This document shows positions 12,061 through 24,900 of a DNA stretch of 64,000 nt, piece after piece. The notes beneath the pieces are model-generated. The model was given only the letters and a program-made list of their open reading frames with translations. It was not told the DNA's origin and searched no databases. A program made the position numbers and the translations under genes. Source of the DNA: Diadema setosum (Eukaryota > Echinodermata > Echinoidea > Diadematoida > Diadematidae); the NCBI RefSeq assembly GCF_964275005.1, contig NC_092702.1, positions 32,526,726 to 32,590,725 on the forward strand. Reading direction: 5' to 3'. Position 1 is the first letter of the stretch. Each line of letters opens with the position of its first letter.

Positions 12061-15000
12061 GCTTTTGATGACGAGCTTCTGTATTTTTTAAAATCATCAT
12101 TCTCAAGAGATGAATATTTATGATTTCATGCAATGCATTACACATAATCATATTGATTTATTACTTAGTTGAATTATATTGTATTACCATATATTGCATT
12201 GCAGACAGTTATGTATGCAATGTTATTGAAGTGTAATCTTACGTGTAACTTTGTTTGTGTTTGAAAATGCAGGAAATGAAACAATAAACGAAACTATAAC
12301 CAAAACGGGCAATGGGAGAGTGAAACAATAAGAATTGTATCCTTGGATTCTCTGAATACATTTTGCGTTCTAAGACAACTCTGATGAGAAACAAAATGGA
12401 GTTGACAATCTGCACGCAATCAAAGATGTTCTCTTGAGCCGCAGGTACAAATAAACGGGAATTAAAGTCGGAAGAAAGTAGGCCATTAAATACAAATTCG
12501 TGAAAGCACTGCGAGATTTTTGCGCCGAGTGTAGCTTGAATTCATGGAACCTTTGGCTAAACTATATCATCCCTTTCAAGGTTTTTATTAGCCAAGGAGT
12601 CTCTATGTTGTCCGATCTACGATAAAGTCCCCTGAGGAAGTGTAGTGGTTGCTCGGACATCGCATGAGAAACTTTGATTGGTTCTTCCAGTCGGGTCATT
12701 ATCAAATCATGCCCTGAGTGTTTAGTTTAACGTCAGCACACGTCATCATTCTTCGCTCACAGATTAGCATATCCAATCCCACCCAATATAAACTGCTCAA
12801 CCTTCATCCACCATTATTTTTTCCAACACCCCTTCTATACACACACTTTATGCACCCTTCGCTTTATTGAAAGTTGGTGAATGTTCTATATTGATTGGAT
12901 TGGTTTACTGATTGAGTGATTAAATGTCTACTGATTTTGATTTGATTTTTCTGCATGTTCATACAAAATGTCCCGTAGTCAGACACACATGACAAAAATA
13001 CAATGTTTGATAAGACACATCACGTTTAAAGTGAGTTTATATTGTATCATTGTCTTCATTTCCATACTAGAATACCATAATAAATCAAATCAATTGTTAT
13101 AGATTGATAGATTTATGTAAGGCCTAGTGGCCTACACAGGGGATCGCCGCCATTATTAACAGAATGCGACTTGAGTGAAGGCCAGAGCAAGACAAGAGAT
13201 GGAAGGTAGGTTTGTGTAGAAACAGTTGCCCCTCGGTTCCAAGACTGTAATAATGATACACGTATTTCCTATGCATTGGTGTGACTATCCTTTGAACTTT
13301 TTAAGAAAACATTTTTAAGTGGTAAGGAACCTTTTTACTTTCTGCAGATCACACGGCGACGCCAAGTGCAAAATGAACAAGATAAGGTAAAGGTGATTGG
13401 AGATCGAAGTCGAGGTCATTTATCACGTCATAAGTAATCTATTAGGAATCAAAGGTAATCGGGCGTCATGCGATGACCACGGTCAGGAAAACGCCATCGC
13501 CATCATCCTGTGGGGCAGGGTGGGTCCTTGGATGGTGCGCTGTCAAGATGTGTCGAAGAGCGAGATGCCATGTTCTATGCATGTGCGTGTGAGTGTGTTA
13601 GTGTCTGTCTGTGGGTGTGTTTGTGTGTATATGTGTATGTGTGTGTGTGTGCGTATTTGTGTGGTTGCATGTTTTCCTCCTTAATCTCTTATAACCTTGG
13701 AACTTGTTTGTTTAACAGTTTCCCTTGTGACACCCTAATGGCGGATGATAAAAATCGAGAATGATGCAAGCTCTACTGCATGGAAATAGCAAATGATAAG
13801 TTTTAATAGTACATGAGGAACTCAACTGGGGAATTGTACCCTGCCCTTTAAAACAGGAAAAATAGAAACACGCAAACCCCAAAGTAGGGAAGATTTCATC
13901 ACATCATTCACTTTCGCCTTTTGCTAGAGACATCGCACTAAAGGTCTCAGATTGATCATGCGCCCCCTATCTCCATTTTGGTTTTTGGTTGTTGCTTTTG
14001 AGGTAACATTCCTTGCCATGGATTAAAAAGAAAAGTCATGTCGCATTTTTTTTTTCATAGTTACTGTTGTTAGTGTTATATTTTTTTTGTCAGACTTTCT
14101 TCTTCCCGGTTTAGATTTCAGTTTGTTTTCTTAACAAACATATTGTCTGTAAAATGAGATGAAGCGAGATATTGTATCTTCACTGTCAAAATGAGGTTTC
14201 AGCGCTCTCACTCCCGGAAATAATTCCATATTGGGTCAATAGTCGGTGAGAAAATACATGTTTTAATGATGGTGGTAGTGCTATAACAAAAAGAGCGTAC
14301 GGCGGGAAGCAAGCATGAATAATCAATGATGTCTTAAAACACACTGGTGAAGAAAATTCCCTGACTATTAAAGAAGAGTGAAAGAGAAGACTATACAATA
14401 TAACATTATGTTGTATACTTCATAACGAGAGAAAACATATTATGCGTCCGTGAACGTGTCGATACCCCCCGTCCTTTCGTTATTCGGGGTCTGTGGTGTT
14501 GCATTGTAAATGTCAAGATCTAAGCAATTAAAGGCGGTAAAGCCATAACATTTCGAGTGGAAACGACAAACAATTCTCGAGAGTCGTTACGGGAGCTTGA
14601 GGCGTGATGGTCAAACCAATTTGCGCCTCGGTTATCTGTGACGTGGTCGGGTTTGATACATAGAGATGGTTTGATGCATAGAGATAATAGCATATATCTC
14701 TATGGTCTGATAACATCAGCAAGCCATTTATCGCCTAAACATTGTCGGAATTGAATATTTCCATAAGGTTATACCTGTGCGTGCGTATATATGTCTGCGT
14801 TTGTGTGGGTACTCGTATCATCATGTGCAGTGATGGGACTAGCTGTCTCTCACCCATTCGTTACAGCCTTCGATGATGTAATTCTAAAACAGTATGAAAT
14901 TGAGATAAATAAAAATAATGACTAAAATAATGACATCAAAATGAAAACCGCCGTTATTATGTGTCATGATGTTGATGATGTAGTCACGTTGACCATGAGA

Positions 15001-18000
15001 AGCATCTTCACGATCTACCATTGCCCTTTCATATGATAGGGTCTTGACATTGCCATCGTGGTCAGTACCAGATGACCACTAATACACATTCTTGGTCCGG
15101 TGAGGCGTGAAGATACCAAGGAGTAGAAAGGCTGACTCAGTTCGGATGTGGTCGAGAATCCCAATAACGAATTGTGTAAAACCGCAAATTTGTTTCATTC
15201 CTTAACGTTTTTAACTTTGTTTGATTTATTTCATAATCGTTATAGCATATAGTCCATATCTCAATGAGACTAGTCTAATGTACCTTGGCATCGACCCTTG
15301 ACCTCTTCCTCCTTAGCTTCTTTCCCTGTCCTCCTCTTCCTGTCCCTCTTCTGTCCTTTGACCTCCTGTTTATTATTTCCTTGCGTATATTAGAGAGCTG
15401 CTTTGTTTCTGTCTGTGTGTGCGTTTGTGTGCGTATGATTTCTTTTATGTTCCCTTTGTTTCCCAAGCAATATGCTTGATTGTTTCGTTTGATCATCATC
15501 ACAACAATTTACTACTCACGAGGGGACTGCACTCTACAAGCTAGGCTTTTTAGCAGTTCCTTCCATTTCCGAATTCTTTTCTTTCTTACGATTCAGTTAC
15601 AGTTTGCCCATGCATTTCTTTAACTAAAAGTATGTTTTGTTTTATTGCAAAAAAAATTATCTGCATTTAACTCTCACCAGAATATGCAAAAGTCGTTTGA
15701 TTATGTCAAAGTCACACTGCATTTTATTTTGTTTATATGAAAATATATTGAATACTTTTGTGGAAAATGAAATAAAATGAAATGAAAGCATTATCACTGA
15801 CCCCTGTGAATTATACCCTAGTACACACACAGCCAAAGAATCTCGAATGTAGTGTCGACCGTTACCGATGAGCGCGTAAGCTACCATACACATAATTCGC
15901 TGACCTGTGCTACTCATGGTTTTTGTACGTACCCCGGTGGCCAGCGAATGAATTGGGCCACCCTTGAATCCCAACGCTACCAAATGTTTAACCGTTTCTG
16001 AGCTTTGAATGCCAATTGGCTCAGAAAAAAACCCTTGAGCTGTACTTACTGTCCAAATTCCCTGTCACAGAAGGGGTTAAGAGGGAGAGAGTAAGTTGAG
16101 CGTCTCGTGCAAGATTCGAACCAAGGGTGTTCTATGGACCCGAGGTTGAACAGCGCCCCCATTGTTGAGAACCTTCCTTCCGTCTTCCACCCTCCTTCTA
16201 CCCCCCCCCCCCCCCGGCCCCCAGTCTTTCCTCTCTCTGTCTCAAAATTTTCCTCATATTCTGCGAGCGAAATTATATTGATGTATTCATACGAGGCAAA
16301 ACACTTCCAGATGCTTCGATACCATGTCACACCAGACAATTCGTATGTTTATTATGTTCCTAACAAAACCAGATTTCATACCAAAGATTGTTCCTTAGAA
16401 ATAACATGAATTGATGTAAAGTTTCTTTTCATATTATATCAACCTTATACCTTTATGCAATCACATATCATTTTTTTTTCTTCTAAGCTGTGTCTCTGAG
16501 ATGTCATAGGATTTGACCTTAGCTCATAATGATCAGTTTTCAGCTTCTTATAAATGTAGCGTGCAACTTTTGTGTGTGTGTGTGCTATGTATAAGTGTTT
16601 TATATAAATGACAATAATCAGTATGACCAAAATGGGACGACTGTTATAGATTTACATCACATATTATCTTTGCGTATTTTGAGTGTAAATTATTACTGTA
16701 AAATTATCTTTCTTTTTCTTTTCCTTCTCCCCATCTCTCTATCTCTTTCTATCTCTCTCCCACCTTCTTCCTTCGTTCTTTTTTAAAATCAATTTTAGGA
16801 TCTCTCTCACTCTACTAAACGTAGATATAATATGTATGATTAATATTTGTGGTTGAAAACATTGACGTAGGTACAGGGCTGCAGCAGGCCAATGGTGGCT
16901 GATAATGATTTAGTGTTTTTCTTCTTTTACACGGGTGGTATTGAATTTTTAATGCTATGTAGTATTTGTATCATAAATCATATTCTTTTTTTCTGTTTCA
17001 GTTGTTGCTTTACAATTCTATTTTTTCCCTTTTCTTCCTCCCTTCCCCCTCTCTCTCTTAACTATTTTGATCAATTTTAGCATCTTTTCACAGTCTACTG
17101 TACCTCCTGAATAATCTTATTGTTGAAACCATGCACCGACGTAAGGACACGACTACCGATTGCAAATGAACTTACCAAATGGCCAACATCAACATGCTGC
17201 AGCCTGCGATACATTGTTAACGCATGCATGCAAAGGATGAAAAATCATCATTTCCAATTATGCCACCACAACTTTCAATCATCATCACTTCTTTCTTTCT
17301 TCCAGGTCTTTGATATCGTTTTGTTGTGATTTCATTACGAGATTAACAAAGTTATGAGGTCATAACATTGCTTTCTGTATGTTGCTTCTTCGCTCAGTGG
17401 CTTAATAATGTCAGCCATTCTTCATTTGTCTAATTAGAAGATTGCAATAACGTCTACACAAACAGGCAGATTAAGTCAAGACAACGAATGAATGATTGCA
17501 ATCAGTGTTATCTCATTAAGGGCGTGAAATATCTCGGGGCAGATCAACCTTAATTTTTCGATTCCTACCATACCAAAGAAGGTCAAGTAAAACGAATTGT
17601 CATGTCCTATAATCAAGTAATTATTGGATGACTTATTTTGTTTGCAATTCATTGATATAATGTTTCTCACTTCCCTCGGCCGAGTATAATATGTTTGCGC
17701 ATTCATTGGCATTAGCCACTCCTCCCCTTTGCTTTACCAACCCACCCCCGCATGCTCACACACACGCTCACAATAAGCCAGTTCGAAATTAGCTCATGTG
17801 CACGTTGGTACAAACCTTTCTTTTTTTCTCAGTTGGTTAGGCATTTCACTCGTATTCAAAACAACATAACAATGCATGTCGGTAAAAAACGGTATAAAAC
17901 GTCTAGTTGAAAATACAAATCCCTCTATGAATGTTCGTATTAAGTAGATTCCTCGCTAGTGGTAATCTCATATGGTTGTGTGTGTTTTGAAAAGCTTTGT

Positions 18001-18513
18001 TGTCTTGTTTTTGTTTTTTTAAGATTTTAATGAATTATAATGTTGTTGTTTTTGTTGTTGTCTTCATTTGCAGAAACAGGAACCCAAATTGTCAAGATTT
18101 CTAAACCATTCTTTTCATGAATATTCGGACAGAATGGGGAAATACTGATAATTCTAATTTCTAGAACAAGACAAAACGACACAGTAAACAGTATTGATTG
18201 GTCACTTCTACATTGAGATAATGGAATGATTTTGAGATTTGGAATACTGAGTTTCATGGAATTTCACGAATATTACGTTTAACGATTATCACATTTCACG
18301 ATTACTGCGTTTTCGGAGTTTTCCAACGACATGCTTTTAGTCAAACGTATCAACCTTTTTGGATGTTTTCTCTTTTCACAAGAAATGATTCTCTAATTTG
18401 ATTACAGAAAACAAAGAGAGAGAAGTGGAATCCATCTCATTCAAACAAACTGCAAATCAAATAGACCAGTTCGTAATTCCACTTTGCGCATGAGCAGAAA
18501 AGGTCATTTGTAC

Positions 18514-18538
18514 CATGGACCTACAACGTAGGTCCATG
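18514..18538. repeat. Perfect short hairpin
   Basis: CATGGACCTAC, a 3-nt loop, then GTAGGTCCATG. It sits beside the rearranged outer motif of the 17.8-22.0 kb nest. Confidence 0.8.
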
Positions 18539-19682
18539 TTTGTACCAACAGGCATTTCAGTTTGTAAATTCACTGAGATAAGCATCTGTGATGCGATAAT
18601 TATTCACGTGATCATTATCTAAATGGTGTTTGCCAGCACATCCACCTGACAGCAAGAATGGTATTTCACAATATAAAAGGAAATAGGCTGTTATTGCATT
18701 CAATACAAAACAATGAAATGGATGCCCGCTAAATTGTCAACTGATGGAGTATTTTGATCACCTGCTCTAAACGCGAGATAATTCTATGTTTGAACATGAA
18801 TTCCATAAATTGTTACGTCAGGCAAGCTTAGGCATTATGCCGCTTTGAAAACGAGTGAAGTGCCTAACTTATGCCCCAGTCACACAGTGCTTTACGATGG
18901 GTTACGTCCGTCGCGGATAGATACGAATGAGTGGACGCAGGGTGACGCAGCGTGGACGCGGGCATCCGCAGGGACGTATGTAGACGTAACTGTCCGTAAC
19001 TCGTCCGTAAAGAAACGCAAAATGACGGCGGCAAGCCTGCGAAATTTTGAAATGTTCAAAATTTCGCAGAGGGACTCCACGGATGCAAACTTACGCAAGT
19101 AACCGTAACCAAACGTAACTATCCGTAACTATCCGTAACTGAACGTAACTACCCGTAGCTTAGACGCAGACCATCCGCAAATAGTTTTACCTCCCGTCCG
19201 TTTGCGTTCGTTTACGTCCACCGTAAGTATCCGAAAATAACCGCAAGTTAACGTATCACAACACTTTCGACGGCTTACGGATATTTTCGGACAGTTACGG
19301 ATGCTGCGGACGATTACGTCCTTCGACGTTTTCCGTTTTCCACTCGCATGGGAACACAGAGACTCGTGGGAAGCCACACAACTCATGTTGCCAAGCTGCA
19401 GCGCATTTACCTGAAGGAATGCTACAACACAGTCGGAGCGGTGGAGAGGCAGAACCGCATGGTCAAATTATGAAATGATCATTTCAGGTGGCACCCATAG
19501 GCCTACTCATGACATCGGTTGTCCCTTGTGCTGAACCTTTTTTGTTGCACTCTTTGAATATGTATTTTTTTCGAAAAAGGCAATATTTTGGGTAGGGGAT
19601 GGGGTGACAGCATTTTATTCACTTTTCTGGCCGGGGAAGGTGTGGGACAACGATAACTATATTATAAAATGAGAACGAATCT

Positions 19683-20759
19683 AATATAGGTTTTCCCGGC
19701 CAATTTCGCACTTTTGTCAGTCCAATTCCTAATCGCTGCATTCACTTTAGCAAAATTTAGCGTAGATGACATGATCGGTAGTTCAATTTTATGATCTCTT
19801 CATTCAAATTCATTTTGGAGCATTTAAATTACCTTTCTCCTCATTCTGATTAACACTTTTTCAATTGAAATTCGTAAAACAAGCACCATTTCGTTATTCT
19901 TTCATTCAATTTAGAATGATATAGTCACGTGATCACGGACATGCTGCACTCGTTCATTCAAATTCATTTTTGGGCATCCAATTTAACATCTTTTGCAGTC
20001 AATTTAACACGCATGTTTATGCTTTGGTTCTTTCTTCAGTTTTTTTTTCAACAAAGTTATTGTTTTGAAAGCGTCATTACATTTCATATTTTCGTACTCA
20101 TTTTAGAGATTTTGGCAACAGTTTTTTTTTTCTTCAATGTGTTTAGTGAGTCTTTTAGTTTGAAGATAGTGCATCATGTGGCCACAACTTATCTGGCCAT
20201 TGAGCGCTTTATTCTGAGTGTGTCTGCCAGTTCTAGGAAGTCAAGGTTATGATCATCAAATGTTCCTATAATTCTTTGTGCTTGTCTTGTCATGACTGTA
20301 AGAAGATGAAGTTAATCTGTAGTATTGGTACATGTAGGCCTAAAATGAAATATATGAAAGAAAGGGGGCGTTACAGAACAACAAACTCGAGTTATATAGG
20401 GTCAAAAGTATGATACTTTTACTGCTTAACAGTGCGTGGATGAAACAAAAAAGTCACATAGAAATACGCCTTTAAATGCTATTACTTTTTCAAAAAAGAA
20501 ATAACATGACGTTAATATGTATGAACATGTTTGGAATTTGACTGTCCATACGCGAAATTGAATGACTGAAATACTCATTTTGAATGCCCGTTTTACGAAT
20601 TCGAAAGGCACATGTGCAAATTTCATTGATCGAAATGCTAAATTGAACGACCAACTTGCAATGACAGAATGTGCAGTGACGAGGATTTTCGATAAATTGA
20701 ATGAACCTTTTATCAAATGGACTGACAAAAGTGCGAAATTGGCCGGGAAAACCTATATT
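19683..20759. mobile_element. 1.08-kb element with perfect 42-bp terminal inverted repeats
   Basis: 19683-19724 and 20718-20759 are exact reverse complements (42/42), beginning AATATAGGTTTTCCCGGCCA. TCT directly flanks both ends, a possible 3-bp target duplication. The interior carries diverged repeats of TTCATTCAAATTCATTTT. No transposase, so non-autonomous; the perfect ends argue for recent activity. Confidence 0.8.
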
Positions 20760-20786
20760 TCTCTGCAGTCTTACCCACTTTATGCT

Positions 20787-20787
<1 letters not shown>

Positions 20788-20852
<65 letters not shown>
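20788..20852. repeat. (CA)n microsatellite
   Basis: About 31 CA units, at the left edge of the TA-targeting MITE. Confidence 0.95.
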
Positions 20853-20860
<8 letters not shown>

Positions 20861-20865
20861 GTATG

Positions 20866-21109
20866 TATATATGAAGAGTTTGTTTGCAAAAACCGATAAG
20901 TCCATATTTGTCAAATTTGCGATTAAAGGTCAAGAAAAATAAAGAGAATAATAAGAACATTTTTTCTTCTTTTGATAATAACTTCAAAAAATATACCTTT
21001 ATATGTGGTGACCAATATATCATTTAAAAGGTATCATTTTGTACTTTATGACAGAGACCGTACTTCAAAATCGTCAAAAATGGACTTATCTGTTTTTGCA
21101 AACAAACTC

Positions 21110-21119
<10 letters not shown>
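20866..21119. mobile_element. MITE inserted in a (TA)n microsatellite
   Basis: ATATGAAGAGTTTGTTTGCA...AAGTCCAT at the left is inverted at 21070-21119 (about 50 bp, few mismatches). TA repeats lie on both sides, with a (CA)n tract to the left. Confidence 0.75.

Positions 21120-21171
<52 letters not shown>
21112..21171. repeat. (TA)n microsatellite
   Basis: About 28 TA units, the right flank of the MITE at 20866-21119. Confidence 0.95.
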
Positions 21172-21173
<2 letters not shown>

Positions 21174-21978
21174 TATATTGTACTTGTGTGTCGGAGGGGT
21201 GTTTGAAAGTCCCTATGTCTTTTTTTCTGGAAATTTGATAAGCACTGATTTATTATAAAACTCTCCTTAACATAACCCAGTATAAAAGTCATGAATATCG
21301 CTGCACAATGACAGCGTAACCACAGTTTGTCTATTCTATGACTGCTTCTCTAATGTTTAACTTATCGATCTATATTGTATTTTATTTGTGGTATAATTAT
21401 GTTATGTATTCCTTACATTTATGACGCCTAGTCATATATTATTTGAGTTGCACAAATAAAATTACAAAATTTCATATACCTTTTATTACTGTAAAGCAAA
21501 TTATGGGATTACGATTTTTTCACAACTTGTATTATACGCCATTCAATTTCAGTTTCCCCCAGTGTACAATGCAAGACAGTCCAGTATGTGATAGCCTTGC
21601 TGTCATAATACACTGACTTAGCAGGGATCGTCAGAGAAAACCATATTGTCCACAATATAACAATCTGTAACTATCCGAAAATTTCCACAACTCTCCGCAA
21701 GTGTTCAAAACTATTATGTGCCAATCCGTAAGAATATCCGCAAGTGGACGCAAGTATTCGCATCTGGTCGCATCTGTTCGTATCGCCCGCATTTTTCCCC
21801 CGTATGTTTTATACAAATTTTCTGGTGACGGCAAAGGATCCGCGGGAGTCCGCAGAAAAAATGACTTTTTTGGACGTAACGCCGGACGCAGAGTATTATG
21901 TGACTGGGGCTTAACTGAGAAAAAAGAAAGGTCATTTGTACCAATGTGTACATGAGCTAATTACGAACTGGCTTATTG

Positions 21979-24900
21979 TAGCGATGTGGGAATGTGACAG
22001 AGCAAGCGTCAAGAGGGGGCGCTATCAAATGTTAGCTGCTGAAGCCTCATTGGAGTTTGCCCCAAAACAACGAGCAGTCGCCATTGTATTATTCTCCTTG
22101 TGTCCTGAGAGCATTTCAATATTCATCTAATTAATCTTAGACTGTGGGAAAAGCAAATCTCCTCTGGTAATTGGAACATGTATCTGCAAGTTCTATCATC
22201 ACAATTACAATAGATGAACAAATACAATTTCAGTCAGTCAGTCAGTCAGTCAAAAGAATGAATTAGTTGTTGCGTAGTTAATGTGGAATGTGTTTTAATG
22301 TGTCAAAAATACACTTTCTATTGGAGGGAAAAGTATCACATAGCAAAAATATATTCATAATTGTTCTTATTCTTTTAGATTGTAATGAAAAAAAAGTGTG
22401 ACAGTTCCCCAGTTGCATTTAAGCTAATCTTTCAGAATCTATTATTTTTTCTTTGTTCTTTATAAGAGCAGAGAGTGATGGCGATTAATCCTATTGGTTG
22501 CAAAGCTGTAAACATTGAAATATATAAAAGAGAATATCAATCACCATTCATACATTTTTCATTTATTTATTTATTATCATTATATTTTCTTACTAGAGGG
22601 AGGGTAATGGCTGAGGGCATTTTGATTAGTTTTTATTGTTATTCTATTTTTTTTTTTAATCGTGGAGCGCCTATGGAGATGCTGGTAACATATTTATCAA
22701 TAACGCAGAGGGGATAATTTTCAATTTTTCATATTCAACTAATTCAATCATTATCTATCGTGTCCAGTTTGTTTCTCTTACTTTGGTCAAGAGACGCAGT
22801 AACAGTGTTTCTGGAGCCCCATGGCATTGTCCGATTGTTGTGTAAAATCTCTCCCACTTACAGAAAATGAGCCATGTCTGCTATACATGCGGTGTATAAT
22901 CATAGAAGTAGGGCAACAGTTACTGGATAGCGCCGTCTCTTGGCGCAATTTAACTGTCAAACCCTCCACCCTTCTTCAACAGTAATCTTGGTGTGTTAAG
23001 GCCTCAGAATTCTCACTTTGACCTACATGGTGAGGGAGAGTTATAAGGAGAGTTGATATCATACAGGAATACACTGATTACTTTTATCTTCATCTACATT
23101 CTGGCAACCCACATGATGCAAATCACACGATACATGTGAAAAAATGTAGTAGGAGTAAAGCTAGGTGTAACTGTACATTGCAACTTTTAAGGAGTGAATC
23201 AAGCGTGAGACCTGCAGCATGGGTTTGTTTGTTTGTTTGTTTGTTTGTTTGTTTGTTTCATTTCCATCTGAGATTGGATAGTCCATATTCAGCTGCAATA
23301 GCTGGTCTTCTAAGGGGTCCAGTTGGATGTAATGTGGGACTACTTCACCCTTTGCGATGAAAAATAAAATGAAGCGGGATCTTACGTGCACGAGTTTTGA
23401 CTCCTCACACATGGGTAAACTTGTGATAATTATATTGTATTATAGCATTATTATATCACATCAAATGGATAATTATATTTGAGTGTTGCTGTATTTGAAC
23501 TGGGTTACCAAACATAAGTTTACAGTACTTTTTTTTGAGACTGAAATTTACAATTGGTATTCCTTTCTAGATTTCAATTGAAGATCTGATGTGTCTATAC
23601 ACAAACAAACATAGACTCTAGAATTCTTTCCTCCTATAGATACCTGAAAGCCAATTAGGGTGTAAATGATGCGGGATTTTTGCTCATTTCCTGCCATAGG
23701 ACGAAATGACCGACACTTTAAGAATACATAGCACATAGAAAGTGGTATCGTAAGGACACCTTATAAACATTCCAATGTACCTTCAACAACAGGCTGTGTG
23801 TCAAGGGGCATTGACATTTTGCGGCCTCCATGTCATCTGCAAGCTGTTGCCCGAAACTATTTTTTTCATTTTTTTTTTAAAGTGACAGACAAGAGGTCAT
23901 CTAAAATACAGACAGCGCTGTTATCTTGCGTTGTTAACCCATACCCCGCAGTACGTTACATTTTTTTTTTTGAGCGCTGAGTTCATCCTTACAAAGTCAG
24001 CTCCTAATATATTTCACCCTTAGGGATGTTTGTGACGGATTTCCTCCTCAGCAAAATAAACATTCTGATTTCCTCGATGGGCAGCGGGCGAGCAAGAATG
24101 AGCTTGCCACCAAGGCAAGAAGGAAAAACAAAACAAAACAGAAAACCTTTCGGTGTTTGTTCGTAAAAACATAAACAAAGAAAGCTGTTAACGATATTAA
24201 ATCAAGAGAGGGAAGACATCTTGTTTCATTGACTACCATTCCAGCAAGGGATTGAAATGTAGACACAGACCTTAGTACTAGTACTCCTTTCACTTTCTTA
24301 ACCGTATCATCCACTTACAGCGGTGTTCCGTCCTAAGATTTTCCGAAGTGGCTTCTTCAAGCTTTGGCCAATGCTGGTGGTGCCTCATCACACTTTGCTT
24401 CCATTTTTTGTACTCTCATGAAACTTTCGTTTCTCAAACAGGTTAGTTCAAACTTATTCGTTGACTATTCGAACTCTTCTCCCCTTCCTTCCCCCCACAC
24501 TCTTTTTTTTTTTCTACAAACAAATAGTTGTGACATGATCACAATAATTGACTTGTTAATGGTACGAACGGTGGACCATCTTGTTAACCATCAACGCGAA
24601 AGTCGGGATCACACACGATTCGCCTGCTCTTTGTCATTTGAGAGTAAGTTAACAAAAATAGTGGTACACTCGGTTTGATGCAGGGAAACATGAAAACGTT
24701 TTATCACAAGTTTCAAACTTAAGATCCAATTTCTATATCCGGTGTGACTGAGCACTCGAACCAAGGAGGATTAAAGCGGAACTAAACCTATATCATGTTT
24801 GTTCGAGCGGTTTACCAAAAGCGACAGAAAATAACGACAACGTTCTACCGAGTTGGAGAACGAAAACAAAATATGGTGATACCTCCTCAGTTTTGAAATG

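Larger units (their letters stand above)
9627..17770. other. Gene-free 8.1 kb
   Basis: AT-rich, with TA and TG microsatellites, a SINE-end remnant near 12000 and a small hairpin at 14677-14703. I compared the ORFs (all under 130 codons) by eye and found no domain or conserved exon. Confidence 0.6.
18873..21910. mobile_element. Foldback-type DNA element with CCCCAGTCACA ends
   Basis: GCCCCAGTCACA at 18873 and GTGACTGGGGC at 21900-21910 are inverted. Both subterminal regions (18890-19330 and 21660-21900) are packed with short CG-bearing units such as CCGTAACTAT, CCGCAAG and GGACGCA, mostly opposite in orientation on the two sides. No transposase frame. Flanks read CTTAT and TTAAC, a possible degenerate TTA(A) target. 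Confidence 0.55.
17771..21978. mobile_element. Outer inverted-repeat pair enclosing 4.2 kb of nested elements
   Basis: 17771-17834 and 21913-21978 are inverted copies (~64 bp, a few mismatches): CAATAAGCCAGTTCG, AATTAGCTCATGTGCAC, TTGGTACAAA, CCTTTCTTTTTTCTCAGTT. A rearranged third copy of the motif is at 18470-18515. This looks like one element or foldback structure into which others inserted. Confidence 0.65.

Noticed and set aside
19929..20252. 107-codon ORF inside the 1.08-kb element
   Set aside because: T-rich hydrophobic text with no transposase motif; the element is non-autonomous.
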